Shown here one piece after another: positions 32,041 to 42,300 of a stretch of 64,000 nt of DNA (its first letter is position 1; every line of letters starts with the position of its first letter). Position numbers and translations under genes: made by a program. Origin of the DNA: Lentzea aerocolonigenes (lineage in GTDB: Bacteria > Actinomycetota > Actinomycetes > Mycobacteriales > Pseudonocardiaceae); NCBI RefSeq assembly GCF_000955955.1, contig NZ_JYJG01000059.1:26679-90678 (forward strand), in the 5' to 3' direction. The notes under the pieces are model-generated. The model was not told the DNA's origin. It was given only the letters and a program-made list of their open reading frames with translations, and did no database searches.

Positions 32041-33878
32041 GCTGACACCATCGTCATCTTGAGCGCCAGCCGGCGCAACGGAGCCATGCTGAGGAGGTCG
32101 CCGTACCGGATCCCGGAATATCCACGCTTCCGCACTTCGACCAGAAAGGCCGGTATGCGCAGGAATTCGCCGCCATTCTCCGCGTACGTCCGGGAAACTT
32201 CGGCCCCGGCATCGGGATGGACGGCCTCGAAGGCTTCCCTCAGCACTTTCTCCGCCACGCTTTCGGCAGTCTCCCGGGGAGCCCGGGCCGCACCGGTTCC
32301 GGTGTGTTCGACGACGTAACGGTGCGGTAGGGCGATCGAGGGATAGTCGTTGGCCACGTCCTGCAGGTACTCCGCGATGTCCTGCTCGGTCAGGTCCGGG
32401 CTCCGCACCACGACCGTGGCGACGAGCTCGGTGGCGTCCTCCCCGTCGACGGTGCGCACCTCGGCGCCGGCGATGCCGGGGTGTTCGGTCAACAGCGCCG
32501 CGATCTTGTCGAGGTGGACCCAGGCGCCGTCCATCGACGCCCAGCCGCGCTGCTTCCACGGGGCGTCGAGCCGCACACCGGCCATCAGTTCGCCCACCTG
32601 GGCATCGGGATCTCCGGCGATCTGTTCCAGCAGCCCGAGGAAGGTCTCCATCCACGGCACCCCGGCGCTCTCCGGCAGCACTTCCGTGGGTGCCCTGACC
32701 GCGATCTCCAGCCCGTGCTCCGACGAGGACGCGTCCACGAGCATGCCGGCGACACGCCAGTCCAGCTTGGTCTGCGTGATGCACTCCGGCTCGGCCGACC
32801 TGTCGGCGAACAGCGGCTCCTGGTTGGCGTAGTGATACTCGAAGATGACGCAGGACCCGGCCTTGGCGCCCCGCCGCATGGCGTCGAGGGACTCGTGCAT
32901 CGCCAGTTCCCCGACGTGGTACCGGGCGTTCATGTACATGTCCATCAACGAGAGATGACAGGTGCGCAGGATCTTGCGGACCGTCAGGTCGCGAGGCAGG
33001 TCGAAGACGATCCGGCCGCCCCCGGCCAGTCGGCACACGCTCTCCCGGGCCACCTCGTTCCACCGGTTCGCGAACACGGAGAGCATCACGGCCGTGTCGT
33101 GCTCGGTCCATCCGGACACGAGCAGCGCGAGCACGGCCTGCACGACGGTGGGCTCGGTGACCTGGCAGGCCTGCGCAATCCGGGCGCACAGATCGGCGGC
33201 GCGCCGGGAGACCACCGTCGTCTGGTAGGTGACGGACCCATCGGGGGCGGGCCAGGAGAAGGGGGGCAAGATGTGCGGGCCGCGCCTCGTCTGCCGCTGC
33301 CAGTAGGCGAGCGCCCGCCTGTTCGCCTTACGCTGCTCCTCCGTGTTCTCCCACTCTGCGTGGTCCAGCGGCTGCACCCCTGGCCCCACCGCCGGCAGCG
33401 GCGTGCCCGGCTCCCGCAGGAGCAGCTCCAGTTCTTCGCGCACCTTCTCGATGGCGACCCCGTCGACGGAGATCTGCCGGAACACCACGAGCAGGTCCGT
33501 CACTCGTTCCTCCGCCACGCCGGCGACGGCGAAACAGGAGGAACGCTCGAACACCCCGGTCGTGGGGACCGCTCGCTCGAGCGACGCGTCGTCCCCGGTG
33601 CCGTCCGAGGGCTCCACGATCAGCTGCGGTTCGCACTCGGCGTGCACGAGCTGGCGGGGCGCCCCGGAGGCGTCGCTGTCGTAGGTGGTGCGCAGCGCTT
33701 CGTATCTCTCCAGCAGAGTCCGCAACGCACGCCGTATCTCGTCGACGGTCACCCTTGCGGGAACGGCGATGCGTTTGGCGTAAGCGTCCAAGGGCCCGTC
33801 GCCCCGCACCGGTTCGCTGTCCAGCAACCAGTACCAGTGCTGCGCCCAGCCCAACGGACCGGAACGGATGACGCCCAT
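32037..33878 (-). CDS. stand-alone condensation-like protein with degenerate A and carrier tails
   Basis: A 613-residue protein. The first about 410 residues follow an NRPS condensation domain (LGWAQHWYWLL at C1, then the C3 region). The active motif HHxxxDG is RQISVDG: both histidines are lost while Asp and Gly remain. Residues about 430-540 resemble the C-terminal subdomain of an adenylation domain, with GTGAARAPR where the A10 GK-motif should be, and about 545-605 look like a carrier domain in which the Ser of GGDSL is replaced (NGGEFLRIP). So all three parts seem catalytically dead, yet the frame is intact and coupled to its neighbours. It may act as a docking, gatekeeping or release helper. 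Start ATG 33878. Confidence 0.75.
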   Translation of the reverse strand: MGVIRSGPLGWAQHWYWLLDSEPVRGDGPLDAYAKRIAVPARVTVDEIRRALRTLLERYEALRTTYDSDASGAPRQLVHAECEPQLIVEPSDGTGDDASLERAVPTTGVFERSSCFAVAGVAEERVTDLLVVFRQISVDGVAIEKVREELELLLREPGTPLPAVGPGVQPLDHAEWENTEEQRKANRRALAYWQRQTRRGPHILPPFSWPAPDGSVTYQTTVVSRRAADLCARIAQACQVTEPTVVQAVLALLVSGWTEHDTAVMLSVFANRWNEVARESVCRLAGGGRIVFDLPRDLTVRKILRTCHLSLMDMYMNARYHVGELAMHESLDAMRRGAKAGSCVIFEYHYANQEPLFADRSAEPECITQTKLDWRVAGMLVDASSSEHGLEIAVRAPTEVLPESAGVPWMETFLGLLEQIAGDPDAQVGELMAGVRLDAPWKQRGWASMDGAWVHLDKIAALLTEHPGIAGAEVRTVDGEDATELVATVVVRSPDLTEQDIAEYLQDVANDYPSIALPHRYVVEHTGTGAARAPRETAESVAEKVLREAFEAVHPDAGAEVSRTYAENGGEFLRIPAFLVEVRKRGYSGIRYGDLLSMAPLRRLALKMTMVSA

Positions 33879-33897
33879 GCACGCACTCCTGTCGTCG

Positions 33898-35646
33898 TCA
33901 GGCACGGCCACCGCTCCATGCCTCCCACAGCTCCGCGTAGGTGCCCTGGGACTCGACGAGTTCGCGGTGGGTGCCCAGTTCGGTGACGCGGCCCTTCTCC
34001 ACCACCGCGATGCGGTCGGCGCCCTCGGCCGCCTGCAGCTGGTGGGTGATGGTGATGAGGGTCCGGCCGGCCAGTGCCGCGGCCAGGGCGGCCTCCGCCT
34101 CACCGGCGGAACGCACGTCGAGCCCGACTGTCGCCTCGTCGAGGATCACCACGTCGGGGTCGGCGAGGAGCACTCTGGCCAGCGCGAGTTGCTGGGTCTG
34201 GGCGAGGGTGAGGGGGTGGTCGTTCTCGCCGAGCACGGTGTCGAGGCCGTCGGCGAGGTCCTCGAACCAGGTGGCGCCCACGCGGTCGAGCACGTCGCGC
34301 AGGGCGTCGTCATCGGCTTCGTCCCTGGCGAGCGCGAGGTTGTCGCGCAGGCTGGCGGCGAACACGTGGTGCTCCTGGGTCACCAGGACGACCGTGCGGC
34401 GCAGGTCCTCGAGAGCGATGTCCGCGCTCGGTACGGCGCCGATCGACGCGGTTCCACGCCTGGGGCGCTCGACGCCCGCGATGAGCCAGGCCACGGTCGA
34501 CTTGCCGGCGCCGGACGGTCCGACGACGGCGAGCCGTTCGCCGGGACGGACGTACAGGTCGAGGCCGTGCAGGATGTCGGGCCCGTCGTCGTAGCCGAAC
34601 GTGACCTGGCTCAGGGCCACGTCGCTGCCCTCGGTCCGGGCTGTGCGCGACTCCGGTTCGACCGCGCCGATGCCCTCCACTCGCGCGAGGGCGGCGGCGG
34701 CCTCCTGGAACTCGGTGAGCGAGTACATGATCCGGTCCAGCGGTCCGGAGAGCCGGTAGGCGAGCATCGCGCAGGCGACGACGGCCCCCACGCTGATCCC
34801 GCCGCCGAGCGCCATGAGTCCTCCCGCGCAGAGGATCAAGGACACCGGCAGGGTGTAGGCAAGGTCGAGGGTGGGCAGGAACCAGCTCTGCATCCGGATG
34901 ATGCGCCGTTGCTGCCGGAACCGGACGTCCGCCAGCCGGTGTCCGATGGCCGTGCGCACGTCCCGAAGCCCGTGGGCGGCGACGGTGCGTGCGCCGACGG
35001 CCGACGCGGCGAGTGCCTCGGTGAGGTCGCCCTGCGCCGCGCGTTCCGCGAGGAAAGCCGGCCGCGCCTGGTGCACGTACGCCCGCGAGGCCAGCAGCAG
35101 CGGTGGCAGCACGACGGCCAGCATGAGCGCGAGCAACGGGTCGACGAAGAACGCCGCGGTGACGACGACCAGCACCTCGATGACGGCCGCGAGCACCTCG
35201 GGCCCGGTGTAGCGCAGCAGACCGGCGACGGTGTCGACGTCCCCGGTGGTCCGCGTGGACAGATCGCCGGTCCCCGCGCGTTCGACGGTGCGCAGGGGCA
35301 GCCGCAGGACCCGTTCGAGGGCCTGCTCCCTGATGCGGGCGGAGGAGCGGGCTCCGAAGCGGTGGCCGAGACGCCGGCCGAGCCGGGTCAGCATCATCTG
35401 TGCGACGACACAACCGAACAGCGCCGCGCAGACGATGTCCACACGGGTGGCGTCCCAGTCGTCCCGGATGCCGTCGACGACGCCGCCGAGCATGACGGGC
35501 AGGGCAGCGCCCGCCCCGGCGGCGGCCAGGTAGAGCAGGCCGATCGCCGCGACCGTGCCCTTCTCGTGGCCGAGCAGCCGGTAGACGGCACGGCGGACGT
35601 CGCGCGGTTCGGCGACGGGCAACCGGAACGACTCCGTGGTGCTCAC
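33898..35646 (-). CDS. ABC exporter half-transporter, degenerate signature
   Basis: A 582-residue ABC exporter with six membrane helices in residues 1-320 and an ATPase at the C-terminus. Walker A is GPSGAGKST (about 380), Walker B VVILDEAT is intact, but the signature motif is LTLAQTQQLALAR instead of LSGGQ. The partner encoded just upstream has the opposite defect, so the two form a heterodimer with one good ATP site made of this Walker A and the partner's LSGGQ. It should export the product of the cluster. Start is GTG 35646, overlapping the partner's stop (GTGA). Confidence 0.88.
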   Translation of the reverse strand: MSTTESFRLPVAEPRDVRRAVYRLLGHEKGTVAAIGLLYLAAAGAGAALPVMLGGVVDGIRDDWDATRVDIVCAALFGCVVAQMMLTRLGRRLGHRFGARSSARIREQALERVLRLPLRTVERAGTGDLSTRTTGDVDTVAGLLRYTGPEVLAAVIEVLVVVTAAFFVDPLLALMLAVVLPPLLLASRAYVHQARPAFLAERAAQGDLTEALAASAVGARTVAAHGLRDVRTAIGHRLADVRFRQQRRIIRMQSWFLPTLDLAYTLPVSLILCAGGLMALGGGISVGAVVACAMLAYRLSGPLDRIMYSLTEFQEAAAALARVEGIGAVEPESRTARTEGSDVALSQVTFGYDDGPDILHGLDLYVRPGERLAVVGPSGAGKSTVAWLIAGVERPRRGTASIGAVPSADIALEDLRRTVVLVTQEHHVFAASLRDNLALARDEADDDALRDVLDRVGATWFEDLADGLDTVLGENDHPLTLAQTQQLALARVLLADPDVVILDEATVGLDVRSAGEAEAALAAALAGRTLITITHQLQAAEGADRIAVVEKGRVTELGTHRELVESQGTYAELWEAWSGGRA

Positions 35647-37346
35647 GGTGCGACCTTCCTCGTCTGGGCGGCGACGAGACCGCCAGGCCGAGCGGCCGCG
35701 CGACCATCACCGCCGGTGTGCTCACCGCTGGTGATCCGCACGACGTGATCAGCCCTGGCAAGCCAAAGCCGCGACGAGCTGACCACGACCGTGGTGTGGT
35801 GCCGCCGCGCCACCGCGAGACGCTCGGCGATCCGTGACTCCGTGGTGGCGTCGACGGCCGAGGTGGGCTCCACGGCAAGCAGGACCGGGGGACGGGCGGC
35901 GATCGCTCTGGCCAGGGCGAGCCGTTGGCGTTGTCCGCCGGAGAGGTTGCGTCCGCGGTCGGCGACCGTGCCCTGCAGGGCGTCGCCGAGCTGAGCCAGG
36001 ACGTCGTCGGCGGAGGCGGTGTGGAGGGCCGCCAGGGCCGTCTCGTCGTCGGGGGCGTTGAGCACGTCACGGAGCGCGCCGGCGAACAGGTAGTCGTCGT
36101 CGGCGACCAGCATCACCTGCCGGCGCATCTCCTCCGGCTCCATCCCGCTGAGCGCCCGCCCGCTCCAGGTGACGTCGGCGTCCGGAGCGCCGTAACCGGC
36201 CAGCCGCTCCAGTGCCGCGGCGGCCTGCGCGGTCCGGTCGGCCACGACGACGGTGAGCTTCCCCGCCGGGATCACCAGCCCCGTGCGGTCGTCGCGCAGA
36301 TCGCCGTACGGGGCCGCTTCGCTGCTCCCCGGCGCGGTGCCGTCCGGCGATGCGAGCGCCGCCACCAGCCGACCTGCGCCGACGTGTGCGGCGACCACGG
36401 CGTGCGCGTTGCCCAGGAGGGAGCCGGAGTACATGATCAGTCCCGTGGCGTAGCCGAAGGCTGCGCTGAGTTCTCCGACGCTGATCGCACCGGACAGCGC
36501 CAGCCGGGCGCCGAGCCAGGTGACCGCGGCGAGGTAGGCGAGCGGCACCGCCTGTTGCAGGGCCTGTGTCCACGAGCTGGGGTCGGTGACCCGATAGGCG
36601 GAATCCCGCAACTGCCGCGACTGCCGGCGGTAGCGCTGGAGGAACCGCTCCTCGCCACCGATTCCGCGCAGGACCCGCAGCCCGGCCGTCACGTCGGCGG
36701 CCTGGCCGGTGAGGCCGGCCAGCTCGTCGCGGTAGTCCCGCTGCCGTCGCTGCAGCAGCCCCAGCAACGGCCCGGCGATCAGCGTCGTGGCCAGCACGCC
36801 CAGGCCGATGGTGACACCGAGCCAGGGGTGGATGCGCCAGACGAGGACGGTGCCGAGCACGAACGCGATCAGGTTCATCGCACCGTGCCCGACCGTGGAG
36901 TACGTCGACGCGGTGGCGTGGTTGTCCCCCGTGACCAGGTTGACGATGTCGCCGGCCGGGACCCTCCGCCCGTCGCGGCCCGCCCGCTCGCAGAGCCGTT
37001 CGGTCAGGCGGTCGGCGGTGTGTCGCTGTGCCTCGGCCTCGGCCAGCGCCATCTGCCGGTAGCCGATGACGTAGGCGACAGGGTTGATCAGGGACACCGC
37101 GAACATGCCAAGCGACCAGGCGAGCAGGTCGCCCCGGTTCCCGGCGACCAGCCCGTCGTCGACGATCCGGGCGAGGAACCAGGGCAGCACCATGTGGACG
37201 ACCGCCGCCACGCCCAGGGCGACGACTGCCACGACCATGCGTCCGGCACCTGGGCGCAGCACCCGGCCGATCAGCCCCCAGGGCGTCGTGGCGGCCGACA
37301 GGTCCGCCGAATCGTGGCCTGGAATGCGCACCGCACTCATCCTCAT
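35643..37346 (-). CDS. ABC exporter half-transporter, degenerate Walker A
   Basis: A 567-residue half-transporter. The membrane domain covers about 30-310. In the ATPase part the Walker A loop is missing ([16 protein letters not shown] in its place) and Walker B reads [12 protein letters not shown], one acid shorter than LLALDEPTSAVD, whereas the signature [14 protein letters not shown] is perfect. It therefore cannot bind ATP at its own Walker site but completes that of the partner. Such asymmetric heterodimers are known among ABC exporters. The first ATG 37346 overlaps the GTP cyclohydrolase stop by four bases. Confidence 0.87.
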   Translation of the reverse strand: MRMSAVRIPGHDSADLSAATTPWGLIGRVLRPGAGRMVVAVVALGVAAVVHMVLPWFLARIVDDGLVAGNRGDLLAWSLGMFAVSLINPVAYVIGYRQMALAEAEAQRHTADRLTERLCERAGRDGRRVPAGDIVNLVTGDNHATASTYSTVGHGAMNLIAFVLGTVLVWRIHPWLGVTIGLGVLATTLIAGPLLGLLQRRQRDYRDELAGLTGQAADVTAGLRVLRGIGGEERFLQRYRRQSRQLRDSAYRVTDPSSWTQALQQAVPLAYLAAVTWLGARLALSGAISVGELSAAFGYATGLIMYSGSLLGNAHAVVAAHVGAGRLVAALASPDGTAPGSSEAAPYGDLRDDRTGLVIPAGKLTVVVADRTAQAAAALERLAGYGAPDADVTWSGRALSGMEPEEMRRQVMLVADDDYLFAGALRDVLNAPDDETALAALHTASADDVLAQLGDALQGTVADRGRNLSGGQRQRLALARAIAARPPVLLAVEPTSAVDATTESRIAERLAVARRHHTTVVVSSSRLWLARADHVVRITSGEHTGGDGRAAARPGGLVAAQTRKVAP

Positions 37347-37987
37347 GCCGCGCCGCGCCGAAGCAGTTCCATGGCCTCGTTCCGAGTGCGGGGGTCGCTT
37401 TGCAGCGTGCCCCTGACCGCCGAGGTGATGGTTCGCGCGCCCGCCTTGCGGATCCCGCGCATCGTCATGCAGGTGTGCTCGCACTCGATCACCACGATGA
37501 CCCCGGCGGCATCGAGGGCCGCGTGCAGGCAGTCCGCGATCTGCGTGGTCAGCCGCTCCTGGACCTGTGGCCGGCGGGCGTAGATGTCCACCAGCCTGGC
37601 GAGTTTGGACAGTCCGGCGACACAGCCGCTCAGTCCCGGCACATAGCCGATGTGGGCCTTGCCGATGAAAGGCAGCAGATGGTGCTCGCAGAAGGACTGC
37701 ACCTCTATGTCGCACACCATGACCAGCTCTTGGTGGCCCTCTTCGAAAGTGGTGCCGAGCGCGTCGATCGGGTCGACGCGCAGTCCGGCGAAGAGCTCCG
37801 CGTAGGCATGGGCCACCCGCTTCGGGGTCTCCTTCAGCCCGTGTCGGTCGGGGTCTTCCCCCACCGCCACCAGGATGTCGCGAACGGCATCCTCGATACG
37901 GGCCAGATCGACCGTGCCCGTCGTGCGCACCTCCGTGTCCCGGCTGCTCAGCAACCGGGCGGCCACCAGGTCCTTGTGATCATTCAC
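37343..37987 (-). CDS. folE: GTP cyclohydrolase I
   Basis: A 214-residue GTP cyclohydrolase I, which converts GTP to 7,8-dihydroneopterin triphosphate. Family motifs are [45 protein letters not shown] (zinc Cys/His and substrate His) and the C-terminal [13 protein letters not shown] with the third zinc ligand. The start GTG 37987 follows AGGAG at six bases; a GTG five codons earlier is less well placed. In a natural product operon this enzyme usually opens a route to pterins or 7-deazapurines rather than to folate, and the PTPS/QueD-like gene two genes upstream is the next step of such a route. Confidence 0.93.
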   Translation of the reverse strand: MNDHKDLVAARLLSSRDTEVRTTGTVDLARIEDAVRDILVAVGEDPDRHGLKETPKRVAHAYAELFAGLRVDPIDALGTTFEEGHQELVMVCDIEVQSFCEHHLLPFIGKAHIGYVPGLSGCVAGLSKLARLVDIYARRPQVQERLTTQIADCLHAALDAAGVIVVIECEHTCMTMRGIRKAGARTITSAVRGTLQSDPRTRNEAMELLRRGAA

Positions 37988-38819
37988 GGGATGCTCCTGC
38001 ACGGGTCGGGAAGCGGTCGGTCAACTCGTCGGCAAAGGCGGTCAGTTGCGCCGCGGTGGTCCGTGGCTGGTCGATGTGGGGTGAGTGGCCGGTCTCCGGG
38101 AGGGTGACGCACGACCCGGAGGGCGCCGTGGCAGCGAGGGTCCGGGCGTCCTCGGCGGTGAACAGTGCCGAGGCCTGACCGCGCAGCACCAGGACGGGGA
38201 CACGAGTCGTGGCCAGCGCTCGGCCCGCGCGCGCAGCCCGTTCGGCATCGGCATCCGGCGGTGTCCGCCCAGGGGATCCTGGTTCACCGTGCGGCAGCCT
38301 GCGTGCAGCGGCGTCAATGCTGCGCAGCGTGGTCTCAGCCGCCATGGGGTACTGGTCGCGCAGGCTGCGCGGACCACTCGTGACACCGGCCGGGCCAGGG
38401 ACACGAACGCGCGGCTCGGTGACGCCGAAGTGGGAGGCAACAGGTTCGACCACGACCACGCCTCGAACGCCCGGCAGGGCCGCGGCCATCAGCACAGCCA
38501 GCGGAGCCCCGGCCGAGTGACCGACCACGACCGCCGCCTTGGCACTCACCGGTTCGGCGAGCAGCCGGTCCACCAGCTCCTCGGTGCGTGCCAGGGAACC
38601 ACGCGGGGCGGCGCAGGCGGCCGCGGCAACGGCCAGGTCGGCGGCGAGGAGCGTGATCCGCGAGGCCGTCAGCCACCGGGCGACCGGTGTCCAGTGCGCG
38701 CCCGACTGCTGCCATCCGGGCAGCAACAGCCAGGGGGTTCCACCCGGCAGCGGCACGACCGCCGTGGTCAGTGCGCCGGTCGTGGCCTCGTCGTCGAAAC
38801 GGCCACCCCGATCGCTCAC
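37980..38819 (-). CDS. alpha/beta hydrolase
   Basis: A 279-residue alpha/beta hydrolase. Oxyanion motif [13 protein letters not shown], nucleophile elbow [13 protein letters not shown] (Ser near 101), an acid near FTAEDAR, and the catalytic His in [12 protein letters not shown]. It overlaps GTP cyclohydrolase by eight bases and the PTPS-like gene by four. The polyketide synthase has no thioesterase domain, so this enzyme may release or edit the chain (type II thioesterase-like) or remove a protecting group; it is not closer to any named class in what I can see. Confidence 0.83.
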   Translation of the reverse strand: MSDRGGRFDDEATTGALTTAVVPLPGGTPWLLLPGWQQSGAHWTPVARWLTASRITLLAADLAVAAAACAAPRGSLARTEELVDRLLAEPVSAKAAVVVGHSAGAPLAVLMAAALPGVRGVVVVEPVASHFGVTEPRVRVPGPAGVTSGPRSLRDQYPMAAETTLRSIDAAARRLPHGEPGSPGRTPPDADAERAARAGRALATTRVPVLVLRGQASALFTAEDARTLAATAPSGSCVTLPETGHSPHIDQPRTTAAQLTAFADELTDRFPTRAGASRE

Positions 38820-39325
38820 ATCGGTCCCCGGAAGACCACCGCGTTCTTGCGTGATTCGCGGGCGACGACGCGCAGCACCCGCACCCGTCCGGAGGTGCGT
38901 TCACGGACCAGGCGGTCGACCCGCTCGTGCACCCACTCGGCGGCTCCTTCCATGCCGGTGTGGTCCATGATCCGGAGGTCGATCACCCCCGCGCGCCTGA
39001 GCTCCTCGAACAACTCCCGGTGCGGATCGTCGACGGCGATCAAGGTGGTGTGGTCGAACTGCTCCTGGAGCAGCGCCCGGACCTCCTTCAGGTCACCGAA
39101 GTCGACGACGAAGCCGGTCTTCGGTTCGAGTTCGCCGCACCCGAATTCGATCTCGAAGCTCCGCTCGTAACCGTGCAGGAACGCGCACTTTCCGTAGTGC
39201 GCCCAGGAGCGGTGGGTGCAGGGCAGATCGTCGAAGAGCTTGGTGACGGAGAACCGGGCCGGCGGGTGGTGAAGCGGGCCGAGGTCGTCGCTTCCGGTGT
39301 CCGGTCGTACGGCGTGGTCGGTCAT
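38816..39325 (-). CDS. 6-pyruvoyl/6-carboxy-tetrahydropterin synthase homologue (QueD-like)
   Basis: A 169-residue PTPS/QueD-family protein: DLPCTHRSWAHYGKCAFLHGYER holds the first zinc His (THR), the catalytic-type Cys (KCAFLHG) and the second zinc His, but the third ligand of the usual HGH is Tyr (HGY), as in a divergent bacterial subfamily. The second half has the family's TGFVVDFGDLKEV (active Asp) and FDHTTLIAVDDPH (catalytic Asp-His) and ends with a strand with HERVDRLVRE. It takes dihydroneopterin triphosphate from GTP cyclohydrolase I to a pyruvoyl- or carboxy-tetrahydropterin. QueE and QueC homologues are absent from the window, so a pterin product is as likely as a deazapurine. Confidence 0.82.
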   Translation of the reverse strand: MTDHAVRPDTGSDDLGPLHHPPARFSVTKLFDDLPCTHRSWAHYGKCAFLHGYERSFEIEFGCGELEPKTGFVVDFGDLKEVRALLQEQFDHTTLIAVDDPHRELFEELRRAGVIDLRIMDHTGMEGAAEWVHERVDRLVRERTSGRVRVLRVVARESRKNAVVFRGPM

Positions 39326-42300
39326 GCTTCCCCCTCGTGGTCCAGGCCGTGCGCGGTGGCCCAGGTGATCTCTTTCGCCATCTGCGTGATGGTGGGGTTC
39401 TCGAACAGCGTGATGGCGCTGAGAACCGTGTCGAACTCCTGGCTGAGCCGGTGGGCGAGTGACACGCCGAGCAGTGAGTCGCCACCGAGCGCGAAGAAGT
39501 TGGAGTCCGGCCGCAGGTCGGCGGCGCCGAGGAGGTCGGTCCAGGCTCGGGCCACCTGCGCCGCGACCGGGTCGGCCCAGGCGGTGTCGGCAGGCCCGGG
39601 GACCGGCTCGGTCGAGGGACCGGTCTCGGCACCACGCACCCACTGCTCGATCCGGGCGTCGAAGTCGGCGGTGGAGACGAGAACCTGATGGGGCTTGGTC
39701 AGGTTCATCAACCGGGCGTAGATCTCGGCGCCTTCGCTGGGCCGGATCGCGATCTCGGCGACGACACCGAAGTCGGGAGAGGCGAAGGACGGTGAGACCA
39801 CCGACTCGTGGGGCGCGTCGTCGTCGCGTTCCCGGAAGATCCAGCCGTCCCAGTTGACCGTCATCCACGGGATGTCCTCGCCGCGGTGCCGTTCGGCGAA
39901 CGCGTCCATGTAGGCATTGCCCGCGGTGTATGCGTAGAAGCCGAGGCCGCCGAGGTGCGCGGAGAGCGAGGACTGCATGAGGACGAAGTCCAGTCGGCGG
40001 CCGCGCAGGAACTCGGCCAGCATCAGGGTGCCCTGCACTTTGGGGCGCAGCCGTCGTTCGCAGTCCTCCCGGCCGGTCTCGGCCAGGCTGCGGAAGGCGC
40101 GCCGGATCTCGAAGACGCCGGCGGCGTGGACGACGCCGTCGAGTCCGCCGAAGCGGCGGTCGATCTCCTCGAACAGGGCAGCGGTCTGGTCTCGGTCGGC
40201 CGCGTCACAGCGCATGGTGAGCACCTCGCCGCCGAGTGCCTCCAGCTTGCGGATCCGCTCGGCTCGTTCCGCGAGCGCCGGATCGCCGGTCGGCGGCACC
40301 ACACCGGACTCGGTGGACGGCACCGCGTCCAGTCCGGTGAGGACCAGGCGGGCACGGCAGGTGCGGACCAGGTAGTCAGCCAGGGTCATACCGATCCCGC
40401 CGAGCCCACCGGTGATCAGGTAGACGCCGCGCTCCCGCAGCCGCAGCGGCAACCGTCCCTCCCCGACCTCTGGGAGGTGGTCGCGTTCGTAGGCGCGCAC
40501 CCAGCGTCCACCAGGGGCGAGCGCGACCGCGTGGTCCCCGGCGGGGGCGCACAGTTCCGCCACCGTCTCAGCGACGTCGGGAGCGGCGCTGATGTCGATC
40601 GAGCGGGCGGTGACGAAGGGAAAGTCCTGCGGGATGACCAGAGCAGGCCCGGCGAGCAGGGAGCGCTCCGGTGACACGGCCTGACCGGTCCCGTCGAGGG
40701 GATGCACCCCGTTGGCGACGATGTCGAGCCGCACCGGAGCAGCGCCCTGGTGGGAGGTGAGGGCCTGGAAGCCGAACAGCAGGGTGTAGAAGCCGTGCGC
40801 CAGTTCGGTGTCCAGCGCGGCTAGCCGGCCGTCGAGCTCTCCGGAGTCAGGCAGGGCGTCCACGCACCACAGGTGCACGACCCGCTGCACGGGCCGGGAG
40901 CGCAGGTCAAGCCCGGCGAGAGCGGACCTGAGGGATTCCTCGTCGCCTGGGACGACGTCGTCGAAGGGACGCAGCACATCGCATTCGACGCCGAGCGCGC
41001 GCAGGTCGGTGACGACCTGATCACTGAACCCGTCGCGCCCCGCGAACACGAGCCAGCGCTGGCCCGCCACCTCCTCCGGCCGCGGTGAGCGTCGGCGCAG
41101 CCGCCAGCTCGGGTGGTACATCCAGCGGTCGAGGGAGCGCTCCCGCACCACCACACGCTTGCCCTTGCGGACCGCGGCCGGCTCGCTGTCATCCCGGCGT
41201 TGTTTCAGATGGGGGCGAAGATCCCACACCCGCGAGGGGAGGTCGACCGTGGCCGCGGCCTCGCCGGGCCGGCTCAGGTCCAGCTCGATCCCGGCCACCC
41301 ACAGCCCGGCTAGCGCGCGCAGATAAGCGCCGCGGTGGTCGTCCGCGGACCGGCAGGGGTGGACGGTGACGACATCCGCCACGCCGGCGAGAACCGCGCG
41401 TCCGAGGAAGCCGTCGGGGCTCAGATCGACGAGCGCGGGGCGGGTCTCCCGCACGAGGTCGCCCACCGTGCGAGCGATCACCCGGAGGTCCACCGACCCG
41501 ATGAGATGCCGATCCCAGTAGGAGGACAGGTCTGCGCCGGAGCCGAGCGTGGGTATCCAGCTGCTCGCCTCCCGTGGCGCGGCCGACCGGGCCGAAGTCG
41601 CGAAGGCGGCCGCGGACTCACCGAGCAGCGGCGAGTGGTAAGGAAGGTCGACGTCGGCAGCACGGCAGGCCAGGCCGGCTGCGGCGAGCCGGCCGCGCAG
41701 CTCGTCGGCCGCGTCGTCGGCGACCGCGAACACCGTGCGCTCGTCGGAGAGCACGGCAGCCGGGGCAAGGTCCGGAAGGACTTCCGCGACCTGCTCCGGG
41801 CCCGCGTTGACCACCAGCATCCGGCCGGCCGGAGCGGTGCGGTCGAGTTCCTCGCCCCGGTCGATCAGCAGGGCCAGGGCATGGTCGGCGTCGACGGCAC
41901 CGGCAGCGACCGCCGCGGCGTACTCGCCGAGGGAGTATCCGGCGCAGGGGCCGTCCGGCAGTCCCCGGTGCCGCAACTGCTCGACGACCGCCAGCGCGAC
42001 CGCGGTGTGCCAGGCATGGCGCTGCCCTCGGGTCAGCCGCTCAGGGCCTGCGAGCGCCGTCTCGACATCCGGGGTGCCGGGGCGCAGCTCACCCAGCCGG
42101 GACCAGTGGCGGCGCAACACGTCTGTGAACACCGGTTCCCACTCCCAGAGGGCGCGGGCGAGTGGGCCGAGATCCGAGCCCTGTCCCGGAACGAGGACGA
42201 CAGGGGTCACGGCCGCGGCGGCCCAGCCCTCGACGGCGAAGGCGGAGTCACCCTCCAGACCCGAGAGCGCGGCTTCCCGATCCCGGGCGACCACGGCCAG

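Noticed and set aside
33868..35748. 626-codon plus-strand frame opposite the ABC exporter
   Set aside because: The minus-strand frame encodes a clear ABC exporter; the plus frame is Gly/Asp/His-rich with no motif.
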